Shown here: piece by piece, positions 7,763 to 16,361 of the stretch
How the letters are laid out: each line of letters begins with the position of its first letter
How positions within the stretch are numbered: the stretch's first letter is position 1
NCBI RefSeq assembly: GCF_004770765.1
Contig: NZ_RQFK01000026.1
Coordinates: 806,001 to 870,000, forward strand
Reading direction: 5' to 3'
Source: Leptospira noumeaensis
GTDB lineage: Bacteria; Spirochaetota; Leptospiria; Leptospirales; Leptospiraceae
Length of the DNA: 64,000 bases
Position numbers and translations under genes: made by a program
The notes under the pieces: generated by a model
Databases searched by the model: none
What the model was told of the DNA's origin: nothing
The model's input: the letters and a program-made list of their open reading frames with translations, nothing else

Positions 7763-8146
7763 TTAACGATTATGGTGCATTGGAATTTCCGTATATGTGC
7801 CAGTAATCTCCCAATCATTTTTTCCATCTGGTTTCATCATAATTGCTCCACCACCCTTGGTCCACCAAACCAAGGTTTTGTCATCTGTATAACGAACTCC
7901 CGAGGCAGCCGCTCCTTGATTTAAGGTGACAGATTGCCCACTAGGAAATTTTAGAGTCACAGAGAATTCGCTTTCATCATTTGTAGGATTGTGATAAACA
8001 GCCGTGATCCTTTGGCCATCTGTCGCTTGGTAAACCACTTCGATTTCTTCGTAAGCGGGTGAACAAGAGGAAGAGAGAAGGCAAATAACGGCCGCTAGAG
8101 TAAAAAAAGAAATAGGGATAAATTTTAAGAAATAGGAAGTTTTCAA
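7763..8146 (-). CDS. MliC-type C-type lysozyme inhibitor lipoprotein
   Basis: 127 residues. The signal ends in a lipobox-like LLSSSC. The mature part follows the MliC (PF09864) pattern: a strand ending YQATDGQRITAVYHN, then FSVTLKFPSGQSVTLNQ, then the diagnostic AASGVRYTDDKTLVWWTKG and a closing strand AIMMKPDG. In this family the conserved Ser and Lys in those strands insert into the lysozyme active site. The protein would sit on the outer or inner membrane and protect peptidoglycan. A GH25 lysozyme is encoded 6 kb away, but no direct link is visible. Confidence 0.75.
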   Translation of the reverse strand: MKTSYFLKFIPISFFTLAAVICLLSSSCSPAYEEIEVVYQATDGQRITAVYHNPTNDESEFSVTLKFPSGQSVTLNQGAAASGVRYTDDKTLVWWTKGGGAIMMKPDGKNDWEITGTYTEIPMHHNR

Positions 8147-8204
8147 AGTGGCTTAAGTCTCCGTTTACTTTTCGACATCTCAGCCGTGCTGCTTTCAACA
8201 CTCA

Positions 8205-8489
8205 TCGCAAATTATCTGTTAAATGAAATCAGGAAATGAATACTAAAAGAAATTCCAATCAACTTTAGCTGAATAACTCGTGAAGGCGTTCGCTTCGAAA
8301 AGCACCCATGGATGGGTGCGGGCGGGAGGCTCTGGCCACGGAGGGCCAGGCAACCTCCGACCCGTCCTGCTCGAGGTCTCAGGCATCCTGCCTTCGACAG
8401 AAACAGCTTCACGCTCCCTATGGGTCGCTACTGTTTCTGACTCTCGCAGTCGTTCGACTCCCGTCGTAATTTATTTGTTAAATGAATAT
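8205..8489. repeat. GC-rich multi-hairpin element flanked by imperfect direct repeats
   Basis: The gene-free stretch 8147-8515 holds an unusually GC-rich core (about 8280-8470) in an AT-rich genome. It contains four stem-loops: GCACCCAT/ATGGGTGC (8302-8319), CTGGCC/GGCCAG (8332-8349), AGGCA/TGCCT (8381-8393) and AGAAACAG/CTGTTTCT (8399-8438). It is bracketed by two 25-base imperfect direct repeats at 8205-8229 and 8464-8488, both containing TGTTAAATGAA. The sequence just before each repeat is also similar. It lies immediately downstream of tmRNA. This may be a dispersed repeat or a structured RNA. No coding signal was seen. Confidence 0.5.
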
Positions 8490-8515
8490 GGTTTTTAATT
8501 ACTAAACTGAAATTC

Positions 8516-8864
8516 TGGAGACGCCGGGAGTCGAACCCGGGTCCTATCATCCTCAAATGCAGCTTCTACACGTTTAGTTTGCAAATAAATTTCGGAAAGA
8601 CTTACCCTACAAACGGGGGACTAATTCCTATCCTACTTAAAGTTCAATCCGGTTCGAAGCGGGCAACAAATCCGAAAGGTCCTTAGAGAGGTGTCGGTTT
8701 CTTGGCCACCTAAGGAAACAGCCATGGAAACCGTAGAGCTTAAAATTAAGCTGCTAGAGCAAATTCGTTATTTGCAGTTATTGTTTTGAAGGTTTTTAAG
8801 AGGTCCCTCACCCCTACGTGCCACTGAATCCAAGCCAACAACAGTCGAAACCAATGTCGTCCCC
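8516..8864 (-). ncRNA. ssrA: tmRNA
   Basis: The 5' end GGGGACGAC (8864-8856) pairs with the 3' GTCTCC of the acceptor stem. The T arm (GGTTCGACTCCCGGCG) closes the gene at 8516. The tag reading frame starts at GCA (8775) and reads ANNEFALAA before the TAA at 8748-8746, a normal proteolysis tag ending in LAA. The terminal CCA is not encoded after the discriminator base. Length is about 349 bases, a usual one-piece tmRNA. It rescues ribosomes stalled on broken messages together with SmpB, which is not in this window. Confidence 0.97.
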
Positions 8865-8961
8865 AATTCTTACTACTTAGACGAGTAAAACTCAAGACTT
8901 AGAAAGGAAAAGCAAAAAAGGTTGAATTGGAGTTTTGGTCTGATGGAATGAAAGAATTCCC

Positions 8962-10104
8962 ATGAATTTATCCATCCAATTTCGAATTACAGTCACTTTA
9001 CTTTTCACATTCCTTACTTTTGTATCTTGCTCGCAAAAGGAAATCCCTTCCGATTCAGAAATTCGACAAGCAGTCTATGGTAGCGAAACGGGACAACAAA
9101 TTCGTGTATTAGGCCAAAAACAGATCAATTTGGATGAAACTCCAGAAATGGAGACTTTAGTTTTGTTCCAATCTGGGAATAGCGAGGTTCTTGCCGCTTT
9201 CCGCAAAGATGGTTCTAGTTGGACTTTTCTTTGGAAGTTGGAATACTTTTTACAGAATTTAGGGGCGATGTTTTACGATGCGAAACTCAAATCTTGGGTT
9301 CCTGGATCTGCACCGGGAAAGGAAAAAGTTACCTTTGCAGGGGATTGCCTTCGTAGGATCGTTGTTGCCGAACTTCCAGGTGATAATTTTAATTCAGTTT
9401 TTCTTGAAGTTTTGTCCGAAGAACCACCGTTAGGTTTATTTTCTGTTCCGATGGGATACCGCAAAGGAAAAAAGATTTGGGATGGGTTTCAACTGAAAGA
9501 ACATGAAGAACTAAAAAGAAGTAAACGTGTAGATTTTGAATACAATCAAAAAGACAAATCTTTGCGTATTTTTCCAACAAATCCAAATTACTCGCAAGAA
9601 TTTGTTTTTAATGGATGGGAGATGATTCCAAACCTTCCTATGCAACCAGTTCCAGCATTTGTATCCTTGGAAGTGGCTCCGAAGTTTGAGGTTGGAAAGG
9701 AATCACTCGTAACATTACAACTTAAGAACCGTGGAAACTATGTTAGTTTAACATACCTATCGTTATCATTTCCGGAAGCTGGTTCTCTAAGGTTGGCAGG
9801 AGAAACCCAAGGAGTTCGCTTGTATAAAAAAGGTGACATAGTTTTTAATGTTGTCCAAAACAAAAAAATCCCAGCCGAATATCCTTTGTTAGAAGTTACA
9901 AAAGAAGGATGGGCAAATAACTTTCGTTATGGAATCAAGTTCTATTACACTCCGAAAGAATCGGTAACACCAAAAATTTTATTTCGTTCCACATATAAGT
10001 TCTATCATGAAATCGTTTCGATTCCGAATCAGTTTTCGATTGTACCTTTTGAACGCGACCAACAAGGATTTCCTTCTTATCTTTTAGGAACACCGGTAAA
10101 CTAA
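8962..10104 (+). CDS. Conserved lipoprotein, unknown function
   Basis: 380 residues. A signal peptide ends in the lipobox TFVSC (C23). The mature protein opens with a segment resembling other Leptospira lipoproteins (PEMETLVLFQSGNSEVLAAF) that looks like a beta-propeller or FG-GAP-like strand pair. Its C-terminal half has strand-rich, immunoglobulin-like character (SLVTLQLKNRGNYVSLTYL). It lies 6 bases before a helical cytoplasmic protein and a MotB-like protein, so the three appear to be one operon. I do not recognise a named family. Confidence 0.7.
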   Translation: MNLSIQFRITVTLLFTFLTFVSCSQKEIPSDSEIRQAVYGSETGQQIRVLGQKQINLDETPEMETLVLFQSGNSEVLAAFRKDGSSWTFLWKLEYFLQNLGAMFYDAKLKSWVPGSAPGKEKVTFAGDCLRRIVVAELPGDNFNSVFLEVLSEEPPLGLFSVPMGYRKGKKIWDGFQLKEHEELKRSKRVDFEYNQKDKSLRIFPTNPNYSQEFVFNGWEMIPNLPMQPVPAFVSLEVAPKFEVGKESLVTLQLKNRGNYVSLTYLSLSFPEAGSLRLAGETQGVRLYKKGDIVFNVVQNKKIPAEYPLLEVTKEGWANNFRYGIKFYYTPKESVTPKILFRSTYKFYHEIVSIPNQFSIVPFERDQQGFPSYLLGTPVN

Positions 10105-10110
10105 GAGGAA

Positions 10111-10764
10111 ATGAAACACCAACTGACTGAAGAAGTCAAACTTGCGAGAAGGGAAATTGTTCGAGTCCAAGTAGACCGGTTTCATCTTTATTATTTTGAT
10201 TTTTTTCATAAGAATGAAACCATTGAGATGGCAAAATTCTTTTTTGAAACTGTTTATAACTTAGATGGCAAAGAAGAATGGGAAACACTTGCGTTTTCTA
10301 CTTATGACAAAGTGAAAAATATGATGAAAGAAGGCACAAGGGAAAGTGTCGAACGATTGATTGAACTCAATACAATAACCGATGAACTAGACATCCAAAT
10401 GGCGGAACTTCTACTTTCTAAAGGTTGGTTAGCTGGAAGAGAAATTAGTCAGGACGAATACTTTTCATTATTTTGTGAGTTGGACAAAAGAGAAATTCGA
10501 AAAAAACAATTAGAAGTTGTACTGTTTAATCTTAAAAAATTCTATGAATTGGCACATAAACCGGTAAGTGCTTATATCATTAAACCAGCATCAATGATGG
10601 CAAGATTACTAGGAGTGTATCCATTGTTTAAAAAAGTAGAACAAGGTTACTATGCAACTTTGCCGGTGAACCAGGATTTATTTAACGAATTCTATGCAAT
10701 TGTTCAAAAAAAGGAATGGGATTTTTTATATAAGGCTTTCCCAACCCTCCAAGGGGAAACATGA
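10111..10764 (+). CDS. Helical cytoplasmic protein, possibly FFLEELY-motif family
   Basis: 217 residues, no signal peptide and strongly helical with many Glu and Lys. Near residue 45 it reads KFFFETVYNLDGKEEWE, followed by ELNTITDELDIQMAELL. This resembles the FFLEELY-type proteins of Proteobacteria and spirochaetes, whose function is unknown; the resemblance is from memory and is weak. It lies between a lipoprotein and a MotB-like protein, and its stop overlaps the MotB start by 4 bases (ATGA). A cytoplasmic accessory role for that stator-like protein is a guess from context. Confidence 0.6.
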   Translation: MKHQLTEEVKLARREIVRVQVDRFHLYYFDFFHKNETIEMAKFFFETVYNLDGKEEWETLAFSTYDKVKNMMKEGTRESVERLIELNTITDELDIQMAELLLSKGWLAGREISQDEYFSLFCELDKREIRKKQLEVVLFNLKKFYELAHKPVSAYIIKPASMMARLLGVYPLFKKVEQGYYATLPVNQDLFNEFYAIVQKKEWDFLYKAFPTLQGET

Positions 10765-11498
10765 GAAGACGTTCCAGATTTGTATCCAAAGAAGAAGAAC
10801 ATATAGAAGCACATGATCGTTGGTTGTTGACTTATGCCGATATGATCACCTTATTATTAGGATTATTTATCATATTGTATGCGATTAGCAAAGTTGATGC
10901 CAACCGCCTAACAGAAGTAGCAAAAGATATCAAAAGAGGATTTGGTTTAAATGTAAGTTCGGTTGGTGCGATTTTGGATGGAGGATCGGGAATCTTAGAA
11001 GACGACACTATGGAACCGAAGTCACAAGTGTTTCGTTTATGGGAACGAATTGGATTCGCATTAAAAACTCTTCGAGAAAAAGCAAAATTAAAACTTGGTC
11101 TTGCTGAAACTGAAGAACTTAAATTAACATTCGCGGGTTCTGATTTGGCATCGGATGATATATTAAAAGCCGATCCTGATTTAAAATTTGCTTTTGAACA
11201 ATTGGCTGAATTATCCAAAGGAATGGACATTGATATAGTCGTTCGTGTGCAAATTCCTTACGAATCACAAATCGACAAATCGAAATTTCAAAATTCTTGG
11301 GATTACCATTCCCATAGGGCTTCTTTACTCGCAGAAAAATTAGTCAATGATTATGGCATCCCAAAAGAACAAATCTCTGTCCAAGGTTATGCCATGTTTC
11401 AAAAATCAAAAGACTCAGATACACCAGAAAAAAAAGCCAAAGAAGAACGAATCGAAATTTTAATTCGTAAAAAAGAAACTGCAGAAACGATCAAATAA
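10761..11498 (+). CDS. MotB/OmpA-like stator protein
   Basis: 245 residues. A basic N-terminus leads into one membrane segment (WLLTYADMITLLLGLFIILY) with D27 at the position of the proton-carrying Asp of MotB. The periplasmic part ends in an OmpA-like peptidoglycan-binding fold (YHSHRASLLAEKLVNDYGI, then QISVQGYAMF), somewhat degenerate. No motA lies next to it, so it is either a second MotB using a distant MotA or a stator-like protein for another motor. It is the last gene of a three-gene unit. Confidence 0.8.
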   Translation: MRRRSRFVSKEEEHIEAHDRWLLTYADMITLLLGLFIILYAISKVDANRLTEVAKDIKRGFGLNVSSVGAILDGGSGILEDDTMEPKSQVFRLWERIGFALKTLREKAKLKLGLAETEELKLTFAGSDLASDDILKADPDLKFAFEQLAELSKGMDIDIVVRVQIPYESQIDKSKFQNSWDYHSHRASLLAEKLVNDYGIPKEQISVQGYAMFQKSKDSDTPEKKAKEERIEILIRKKETAETIK

Positions 11499-11520
11499 CA
11501 AAGGAAATCCAAAAGAGTTT

Positions 11521-11961
11521 ATGAACTTACTTAATATAATATTTTCGAAATTGAATATGAAAAATGGAATTCGTATTTTCTTATCACTCTTTGTTTTAGT
11601 AACTGCTGTATCATGCAAAAAAGATAAAGGGATCATAAATGTAGAATGGCAGAATGAATCGTTAAGTTTAACATCTGAGATTTGTGCCAAGTACAGAGAG
11701 TGTGCTGATAAAGAATGGAAATCCATTCCAGAAAATTTGAAAAAATTTACTGAAGGTAGACTGGATGAAACGCAATGCCAAAAACGATTTCGTGAAAGTA
11801 ATGCCTATAAATTGATAGGTGCAGATGCGTTAGCGATTCAAACAACATATAAAGAATGTCATAAACAAATCTTACAGTTTAGCTGTAAGGATTTAAAGGA
11901 AGGAAAGATCGAAACTGTCCCTACATGTGTGGCTTTTCAAAAGATCCAGAATGGTAACTAA
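11521..11961 (+). CDS. Cys-containing lipoprotein, unknown function
   Basis: 146 residues from the ATG at 11521, which has AAGAG five bases upstream; a second ATG at 11557 lacks one. The lipobox is TAVSC. The mature part has Cys at roughly regular spacing (EICAKYRECADKEW, DETQCQKRF, KECHKQ, FSCKD, PTCVAF), which suggests disulfide-stabilised helices as in several small Leptospira lipoproteins. No family was recognised. Confidence 0.6.
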   Translation: MNLLNIIFSKLNMKNGIRIFLSLFVLVTAVSCKKDKGIINVEWQNESLSLTSEICAKYRECADKEWKSIPENLKKFTEGRLDETQCQKRFRESNAYKLIGADALAIQTTYKECHKQILQFSCKDLKEGKIETVPTCVAFQKIQNGN

Positions 11962-12040
11962 ATTTATCTGATTTGGGAAGGTAAGGACATGATTGAATCT
12001 GTCAAAAAACTGTCATTCGCTTTGTCATTTTATAGATAAA

Positions 12041-12250
12041 TGTCATACGAATATCTCGCAAATAGACTTTCATGTGCGAATATGCGTCATTCGTATAGCC
12101 GCCTCCGGTACAGGTGGTAAATATACGCATTGCGCATAACATCCCGTCCATTCCTTGGATTTGTTGTCTGAGATCGTATATACGTAATGCAGATAAACGC
12201 TACTTAACTATGTTCTCGAATATACATGTCGTTATACGTAAGTTTTAAAA
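12041..12250. other. Palindrome-rich intergenic region
   Basis: The 264-base gap after the previous gene holds nested inverted repeats. ATACGAAT (12045-12052) pairs with ATTCGTAT (12089-12096) and encloses TCGCA/TGCGA (12056-12060 and 12075-12079). TATGCG (12081-12086) pairs with CGCATA (12133-12138). The words TATACGTA and GTTATACGTA recur towards 12240. The fold is reminiscent of a recombination site, but no integron-type GTTRRRY core was found. Its role is unknown. Confidence 0.35.
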
Positions 12251-12255
12251 AATTA

Positions 12256-13203
12256 ATGAAAATAATTGTTTTTGCTCAATTACTATTTTATCTCAACTGT
12301 AGCTACCTTCTTAAAGATTCCCAAAAAGAATCTGAAAATCTAAAGATAGAACAAGCTGCAGGAGAAAATATTAAAGTTTATAAGAAAATAAACGAAGAAC
12401 ATATTTTTACAATTGAGGAAGGTGAAATTTTCTTAATTCAAGATATTTCTGAAAATAAAGAATGGAAAAAAATTTATTTAGAAAATAAATCAGGATATAT
12501 TTCGAATTCTAACATATTTTTTACTCTAGTAAATTCCAGCAAAAACATCTCTGATAAAAGCTTCGTAGTACACAACAAAAGTGGTGCAGTACTTTGTGAA
12601 AATATACCTAGAAATAGAAAGTGTTTAAAAAAAATTAAAAGTATTATTCATTTAGAAAAGATAAAATACATAAAGCCTTATCAAATAAATGACGGATCAG
12701 GAACTTGGCTTAAAGTAGAATCGGGCGGTTCTGTAGGCTTTATTAATCGTCTTGATTTAATTCCAGAAAGTATTTTTAATATAGAGCAAGTTGAATCCTT
12801 TAAAAGAGAATTTCAAAAAATTTGTTCTACGAAGGTATCCTATTTAAGTGAAAATACAAATATATGTTACTCATCTAAAATGTTCAACAATGGTGATGCT
12901 AGTGAAAATTGGAAAGAAAGGGTCTATTTCATGATTGATCATGATTCTAATGCTTTTGGATACGGACGAAAATACATTGAGACTTTTGGTGTTATCTTCA
13001 AAGTAGATTCAATACAGCAAAATATATTTAAAGTCTATTATTTAGATTTATTCGACTTCAGTGAAAAAAATATTGTGGTTGAAACAAACATTAAGAAGAA
13101 AATTTTATATGCACCTTTGCCAGAGACATTAATGCCAGAATCGTATAAGCGAGAATCTTCAGAAAAGATTGAATTTAAAACTGGGCTGAAATATTCTCAA
13201 TAA
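12256..13203 (+). CDS. AT-rich SH3-like lipoprotein, unknown
   Basis: About 315 residues from the ATG at 12256; an in-frame ATG at 12226 lies within the palindromic region. The signal ends in LFYLNC (C15 from the chosen start). Two SH3-like strand clusters are visible: IKVYKKINEEHIFTIEEGE with KSGYISNSNIFF, and later WLKVESGGSVGFINRLDLI. Such modules often bind cell wall or form repeats in exported proteins. The gene is clearly more AT-rich than the metabolic genes around it and uses AAA/ATA codons heavily, which suggests recent acquisition. Confidence 0.6.
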   Translation: MKIIVFAQLLFYLNCSYLLKDSQKESENLKIEQAAGENIKVYKKINEEHIFTIEEGEIFLIQDISENKEWKKIYLENKSGYISNSNIFFTLVNSSKNISDKSFVVHNKSGAVLCENIPRNRKCLKKIKSIIHLEKIKYIKPYQINDGSGTWLKVESGGSVGFINRLDLIPESIFNIEQVESFKREFQKICSTKVSYLSENTNICYSSKMFNNGDASENWKERVYFMIDHDSNAFGYGRKYIETFGVIFKVDSIQQNIFKVYYLDLFDFSEKNIVVETNIKKKILYAPLPETLMPESYKRESSEKIEFKTGLKYSQ

Positions 13204-13376
13204 AAGCCTGCAAATAAGCGGCGTTATTTGACAGTATTCTCAAAAAAAAGTCTAAAATTGTATAGTATTTGGTCATTCATTAAATTCATTCATTCGTAGT
13301 CACATAAATATTTCCTCTTCAATTCATATTGAATTTTTATTTCCAATACTATTTACTGAATAGAAATATCAAAAAA

Positions 13377-13901
13377 ATGAATATTCGAAATTTAACAATA
13401 CTAACCTTCAGTTTATTAAATCTATCTTGTAGTATTCCTACATTTATAGCAATTTCAAATTATACCAACGAGAAAATTTCCATTTCATTTTATCTAAAAT
13501 TACCAATGAAAGAGGAAGATTTTAAAAAAGTTTTCATACAAGAAGATTCAGAAATAGGTTCAGACGATGTATCAATGAACTATCTAATTTCATTTCTAAA
13601 AAAATGGAAAAGCATACCATCAAGAAACATTCAAAATTACAGTCAGAAAATGAAAGCAAAACCACTTTCGGAGGAAGACTTTATCTTTGATCATGAAAAT
13701 AATAAATTGACTCTAACAATTGATACATACACTGCTGTCCTTATATACGAAGGACATAATTTCGAAAATCCGATCTCAGGTTATATCTCAAGAATTTCGT
13801 TCGAAGATAAAAATGGGTCTATGACTTTTAGTAATAATTATATTAATTTTCCTTTTTCATACGAATCGGATTGCAAATGCACTATTTGGAAAATTAAATA
13901 A
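13377..13901 (+). CDS. Small AT-rich lipoprotein, unknown
   Basis: About 174 residues from the ATG at 13377; the frame extends to a TTG at 13329, which is a less likely start. The signal ends in a lipobox (LLNLSC). The rest is rich in Lys, Ser and Asn with alternating strands and has two Cys near the end (SDCKCTIW). No family recognised. It shares the AT-rich character of the upstream gene and is separated from it by 173 bases that include a CAAATAA/TTATTTG hairpin at 13211-13230. Confidence 0.5.
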   Translation: MNIRNLTILTFSLLNLSCSIPTFIAISNYTNEKISISFYLKLPMKEEDFKKVFIQEDSEIGSDDVSMNYLISFLKKWKSIPSRNIQNYSQKMKAKPLSEEDFIFDHENNKLTLTIDTYTAVLIYEGHNFENPISGYISRISFEDKNGSMTFSNNYINFPFSYESDCKCTIWKIK

Positions 13902-14044
13902 AGTATTACCATATGATAGTAGCTAATCGTTTCACTTCGGCCCTTGCTGCCTCGTTTGGTTTGTGACACATAGGTTTCTAGGATTCATTTGTATCTACAA
14001 ACTACTTGCCTGTATACGTCGGTTAATCTATACTAATACTTGTT

Positions 14045-14767
14045 ATGATAAAAAAAATATTGATTTTAACTTTCTTAGTTTTGTTTGTCGTCTCCGCATT
14101 ATATAAGGCTTTAGATTTAGGACTCATTTGGTTTGTTTATCCTTCTGAAGAAAGGTATCCAATTAGGGGTATTGATGTATCCAATCACCAAGGAAGAATT
14201 GAATGGAACCAAGTGTCAAAAAAACAAATTTCCTTTGTTTATATAAAAGCGACAGAAGGAGGAGATTTTAAGGATAAATCCTTTTTATATAATTGGAAGG
14301 AAGCTAAGAAAGAGGGTTTTAAAGTGGGTGCCTACCATTTTTTTACATTATGTAGATCAGGTGCTGAACAAGCTGAAAACTTTATTCAATCAGTTCCTTT
14401 AGAAATAGATTCCTTACCACCTGTTGTTGATTTAGAATTCGATGGAAATTGTAAAGATAGGCCCAAAATTCAAAATGTCCAAAGTGAAATTTCTATTTTC
14501 TTAGATAGAGTTGATAGTTACTATAAAACTAAAACCATTCTTTATTTAACAAATGAATTCATGGAAAAATACCTTGGTGAACAGTTATTCAATCATCCGA
14601 TATGGATTCGAAATATTTTTGTACATCCCAATACATTTTCTTCGATTGATTGGATGATTTGGCAATATAAAAGTACTGCGAGAATTGACGGAATCAGTGG
14701 CCCCGTTGATTTAAATGTTTTAAATGGTAATCTTGAAAGTTTGATACAAATGAATCATTCAAACTAA
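14045..14767 (+). CDS. GH25-family lysozyme, membrane-anchored
   Basis: 240 residues. One N-terminal hydrophobic segment (about 5-30) would anchor or export the enzyme. The glycoside hydrolase 25 barrel follows, with catalytic Asp in GIDVSNHQG and the Asp/Glu pair in VVDLEFDG. Other family markers are FVYIKATEGGDFKD, GAYHFF and WIWQY-like WMIWQYKS, and the closing VDLNVLNG. It hydrolyses the muramic acid-glucosamine bond of peptidoglycan. It stands alone after two AT-rich lipoproteins and is followed by a strong hairpin terminator. Confidence 0.9.
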   Translation: MIKKILILTFLVLFVVSALYKALDLGLIWFVYPSEERYPIRGIDVSNHQGRIEWNQVSKKQISFVYIKATEGGDFKDKSFLYNWKEAKKEGFKVGAYHFFTLCRSGAEQAENFIQSVPLEIDSLPPVVDLEFDGNCKDRPKIQNVQSEISIFLDRVDSYYKTKTILYLTNEFMEKYLGEQLFNHPIWIRNIFVHPNTFSSIDWMIWQYKSTARIDGISGPVDLNVLNGNLESLIQMNHSN

Positions 14768-14794
14768 AGGCTTCAAATGATTCGAAGCCTTTAG
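14764..14794 (+). terminator. Hairpin terminator after the GH25 gene
   Basis: A perfect 11-base stem (CTAAAGGCTTC / GAAGCCTTTAG) with a 9-base loop begins at the stop codon of the lysozyme gene. The downstream sequence is only moderately T-rich. It lies between convergent genes and could serve both. Confidence 0.6.
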
Positions 14795-14850
14795 CGAGTA
14801 ATAGTAATACTCTTTTCATAAATTGGAATTAGTTGGCACGATTAGAGTGA

Positions 14851-15717
14851 TTAGTCAACCGAACTGTTATCTGCTTTTTTAGTGAATAATTTCTTCAGAA
14901 CACCTAAGGCTGCTACGGCACCAATGGCGATGACTTTCCAAAATTTAAGTAACAAAGCAAAAAATCCCGCTTTGGCCAAAACCTTTCCTGCGATCAGTCC
15001 ACCAATTCCATAAGCTGCGAGTTTATCAATACCTGGTGAATAATCTGAGTATTTTTCTCCATCGTTAAACTCTGTGGATGCGATGATGGCTGGTATATCT
15101 TTTTGGACAAGGTTTAGTTTTTGGATATCAGAAATTGCATTCAATTCGAGAATCCCTTTCCTTCCTAGAATACGAATATTATAATTTAGCGTATTCACTT
15201 CGTCACCTTCGAATTTGATTTCTTTGGCCCAGTGGAGTTTTTTAGTATTTGCATCATAAAAAGGTTTGTTGGCCCATCCAACTAATTCTAAAGTAGGGTA
15301 ACCTTCTTTTTTGCGATCTTCATTTCCTTCGGAAATATCTTCCTTCATGGATTTTAAAAGATCATCATAATTAATTTCATTGGCATCAGAATCGCTCACG
15401 TATCCGTCTTCTGAAAAGGCGTATGTGATCGCGTAAGTAAAATTGTCACTGATAGGGGACTGGTCTGCTTTAAAAAGCATTCCCAGAATTCCTTCATTTA
15501 GTGGGTTTCCCCATACATCATGTAAAACAAATTGGCTTTGTTTTGCGTCCAGGAATTTAAAACCTTTGGGAACATTGACGGTAGCAAGTTTATCTCCGAT
15601 GGTGACGGAACCTGTTTGGTATTTTAGATTGTTAATTTGTTTAAGAACATCATCTTCTGCAGATAATGATGATAAAGAAATCAAAAGTCCGATCAGTAGT
15701 GTTTTTAGATTTTTCAT
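14851..15717 (-). CDS. DUF2167 membrane-anchored protein
   Basis: 288 residues. A cleavable signal (residues 1-20) precedes the DUF2167 pattern: TGSVTIGDKLATVNVPKGFKFL, then QFVLHDVWGNP and GMLFKADQSP. WANKPFYDANTKKLHWAKEI follows, and then LNYNIRILGRKGILELN. The C-terminus has a Gly-rich membrane segment (LLLKFWKVIAIGAVAALGVL) followed by Lys residues. The family is found in many Gram-negatives as a predicted membrane-anchored protein of unknown function. Length and features match. Confidence 0.85.
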   Translation of the reverse strand: MKNLKTLLIGLLISLSSLSAEDDVLKQINNLKYQTGSVTIGDKLATVNVPKGFKFLDAKQSQFVLHDVWGNPLNEGILGMLFKADQSPISDNFTYAITYAFSEDGYVSDSDANEINYDDLLKSMKEDISEGNEDRKKEGYPTLELVGWANKPFYDANTKKLHWAKEIKFEGDEVNTLNYNIRILGRKGILELNAISDIQKLNLVQKDIPAIIASTEFNDGEKYSDYSPGIDKLAAYGIGGLIAGKVLAKAGFFALLLKFWKVIAIGAVAALGVLKKLFTKKADNSSVD

Positions 15718-15868
15718 AAAATTTACTCCTTAGTTTGAGAATTTGTGATATTGGCAGAAAAAGAATTGGAATACAATAACAACGGTCATTGTTAGATGGT
15801 GGTAATTTGATTACAATTTATTTTTATACACCACATAGGAAGATGTTAGTTTACCATGTATGGTTTGT

Positions 15869-16339
15869 TTAATCCGTCACTTTCATTTTGCCATTTGTTA
15901 TATTTAGGGATTCAAACTTTACCATTTTAAATGGTGTTTGTCCATCAATGGTACCATCCACTTCGGCAATGAGAACCGGACGTTTTGCGACACGAAGGTC
16001 GATCATCAAAATTCCTTCTACTTGGTAATCGTTTCCGGTGGCACCGTCATCGACAATGTAAGCAAATGGAACAACTCCATCGCGTAGTTCTGGAACAAAT
16101 ATTTCATCATCTCCGTTGTCGATAATGTATTTATCCAAAATATTCTCTTCTTCAATATCACCAAACCGGTCATAGAAATCGATTTTTTTGTTTTTGCTCA
16201 TTTGAAACCAATCAAAAAGACGAATGTTCTTTTTCGCTTTTTGATTTCCTTCAAATGGAATGGTGACATTTGCCGATTTGCTAAAAAGTTTTTTATGTTC
16301 CCCGATGACTTGATTGAATATGGTTTCAAATTGATTCAT
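15869..16339 (-). CDS. Cytoplasmic protein, unknown
   Basis: 156 residues, no signal peptide or membrane segment, acidic. It has helical first 60 residues and a strand-rich remainder (GVVPFAYIVDDG, VEGILMIDLRVAKRPVLIAEVDG). The arrangement recalls SMI1/KNR4-type immunity or regulatory proteins only loosely, and I would not assign it. It lies 22 bases downstream of an exported protein on the same strand, so the two may be co-transcribed. Confidence 0.5.
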   Translation of the reverse strand: MNQFETIFNQVIGEHKKLFSKSANVTIPFEGNQKAKKNIRLFDWFQMSKNKKIDFYDRFGDIEEENILDKYIIDNGDDEIFVPELRDGVVPFAYIVDDGATGNDYQVEGILMIDLRVAKRPVLIAEVDGTIDGQTPFKMVKFESLNITNGKMKVTD

Positions 16340-16361
16340 AGATTGATTTTTGATATAGTAG

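Noticed and set aside
8280..8498. A 72-residue open frame through the GC-rich element
   Set aside because: Composition is that of hairpin DNA, there is no ribosome site, and both strands are open there because of high GC. Treated as a structured repeat.
8865..8935. tmRNA promoter with TTGAGT-N17-TAAGAA
   Set aside because: The -10 box would end only 2 bases before the mature 5' end, so the assignment is uncertain.
12041..14044. Possible integron cassette array (attC-like folds, single AT-rich genes in one direction)
   Set aside because: No GTTRRRY core sites at cassette ends and no integrase in the window. Only general palindromes were seen.
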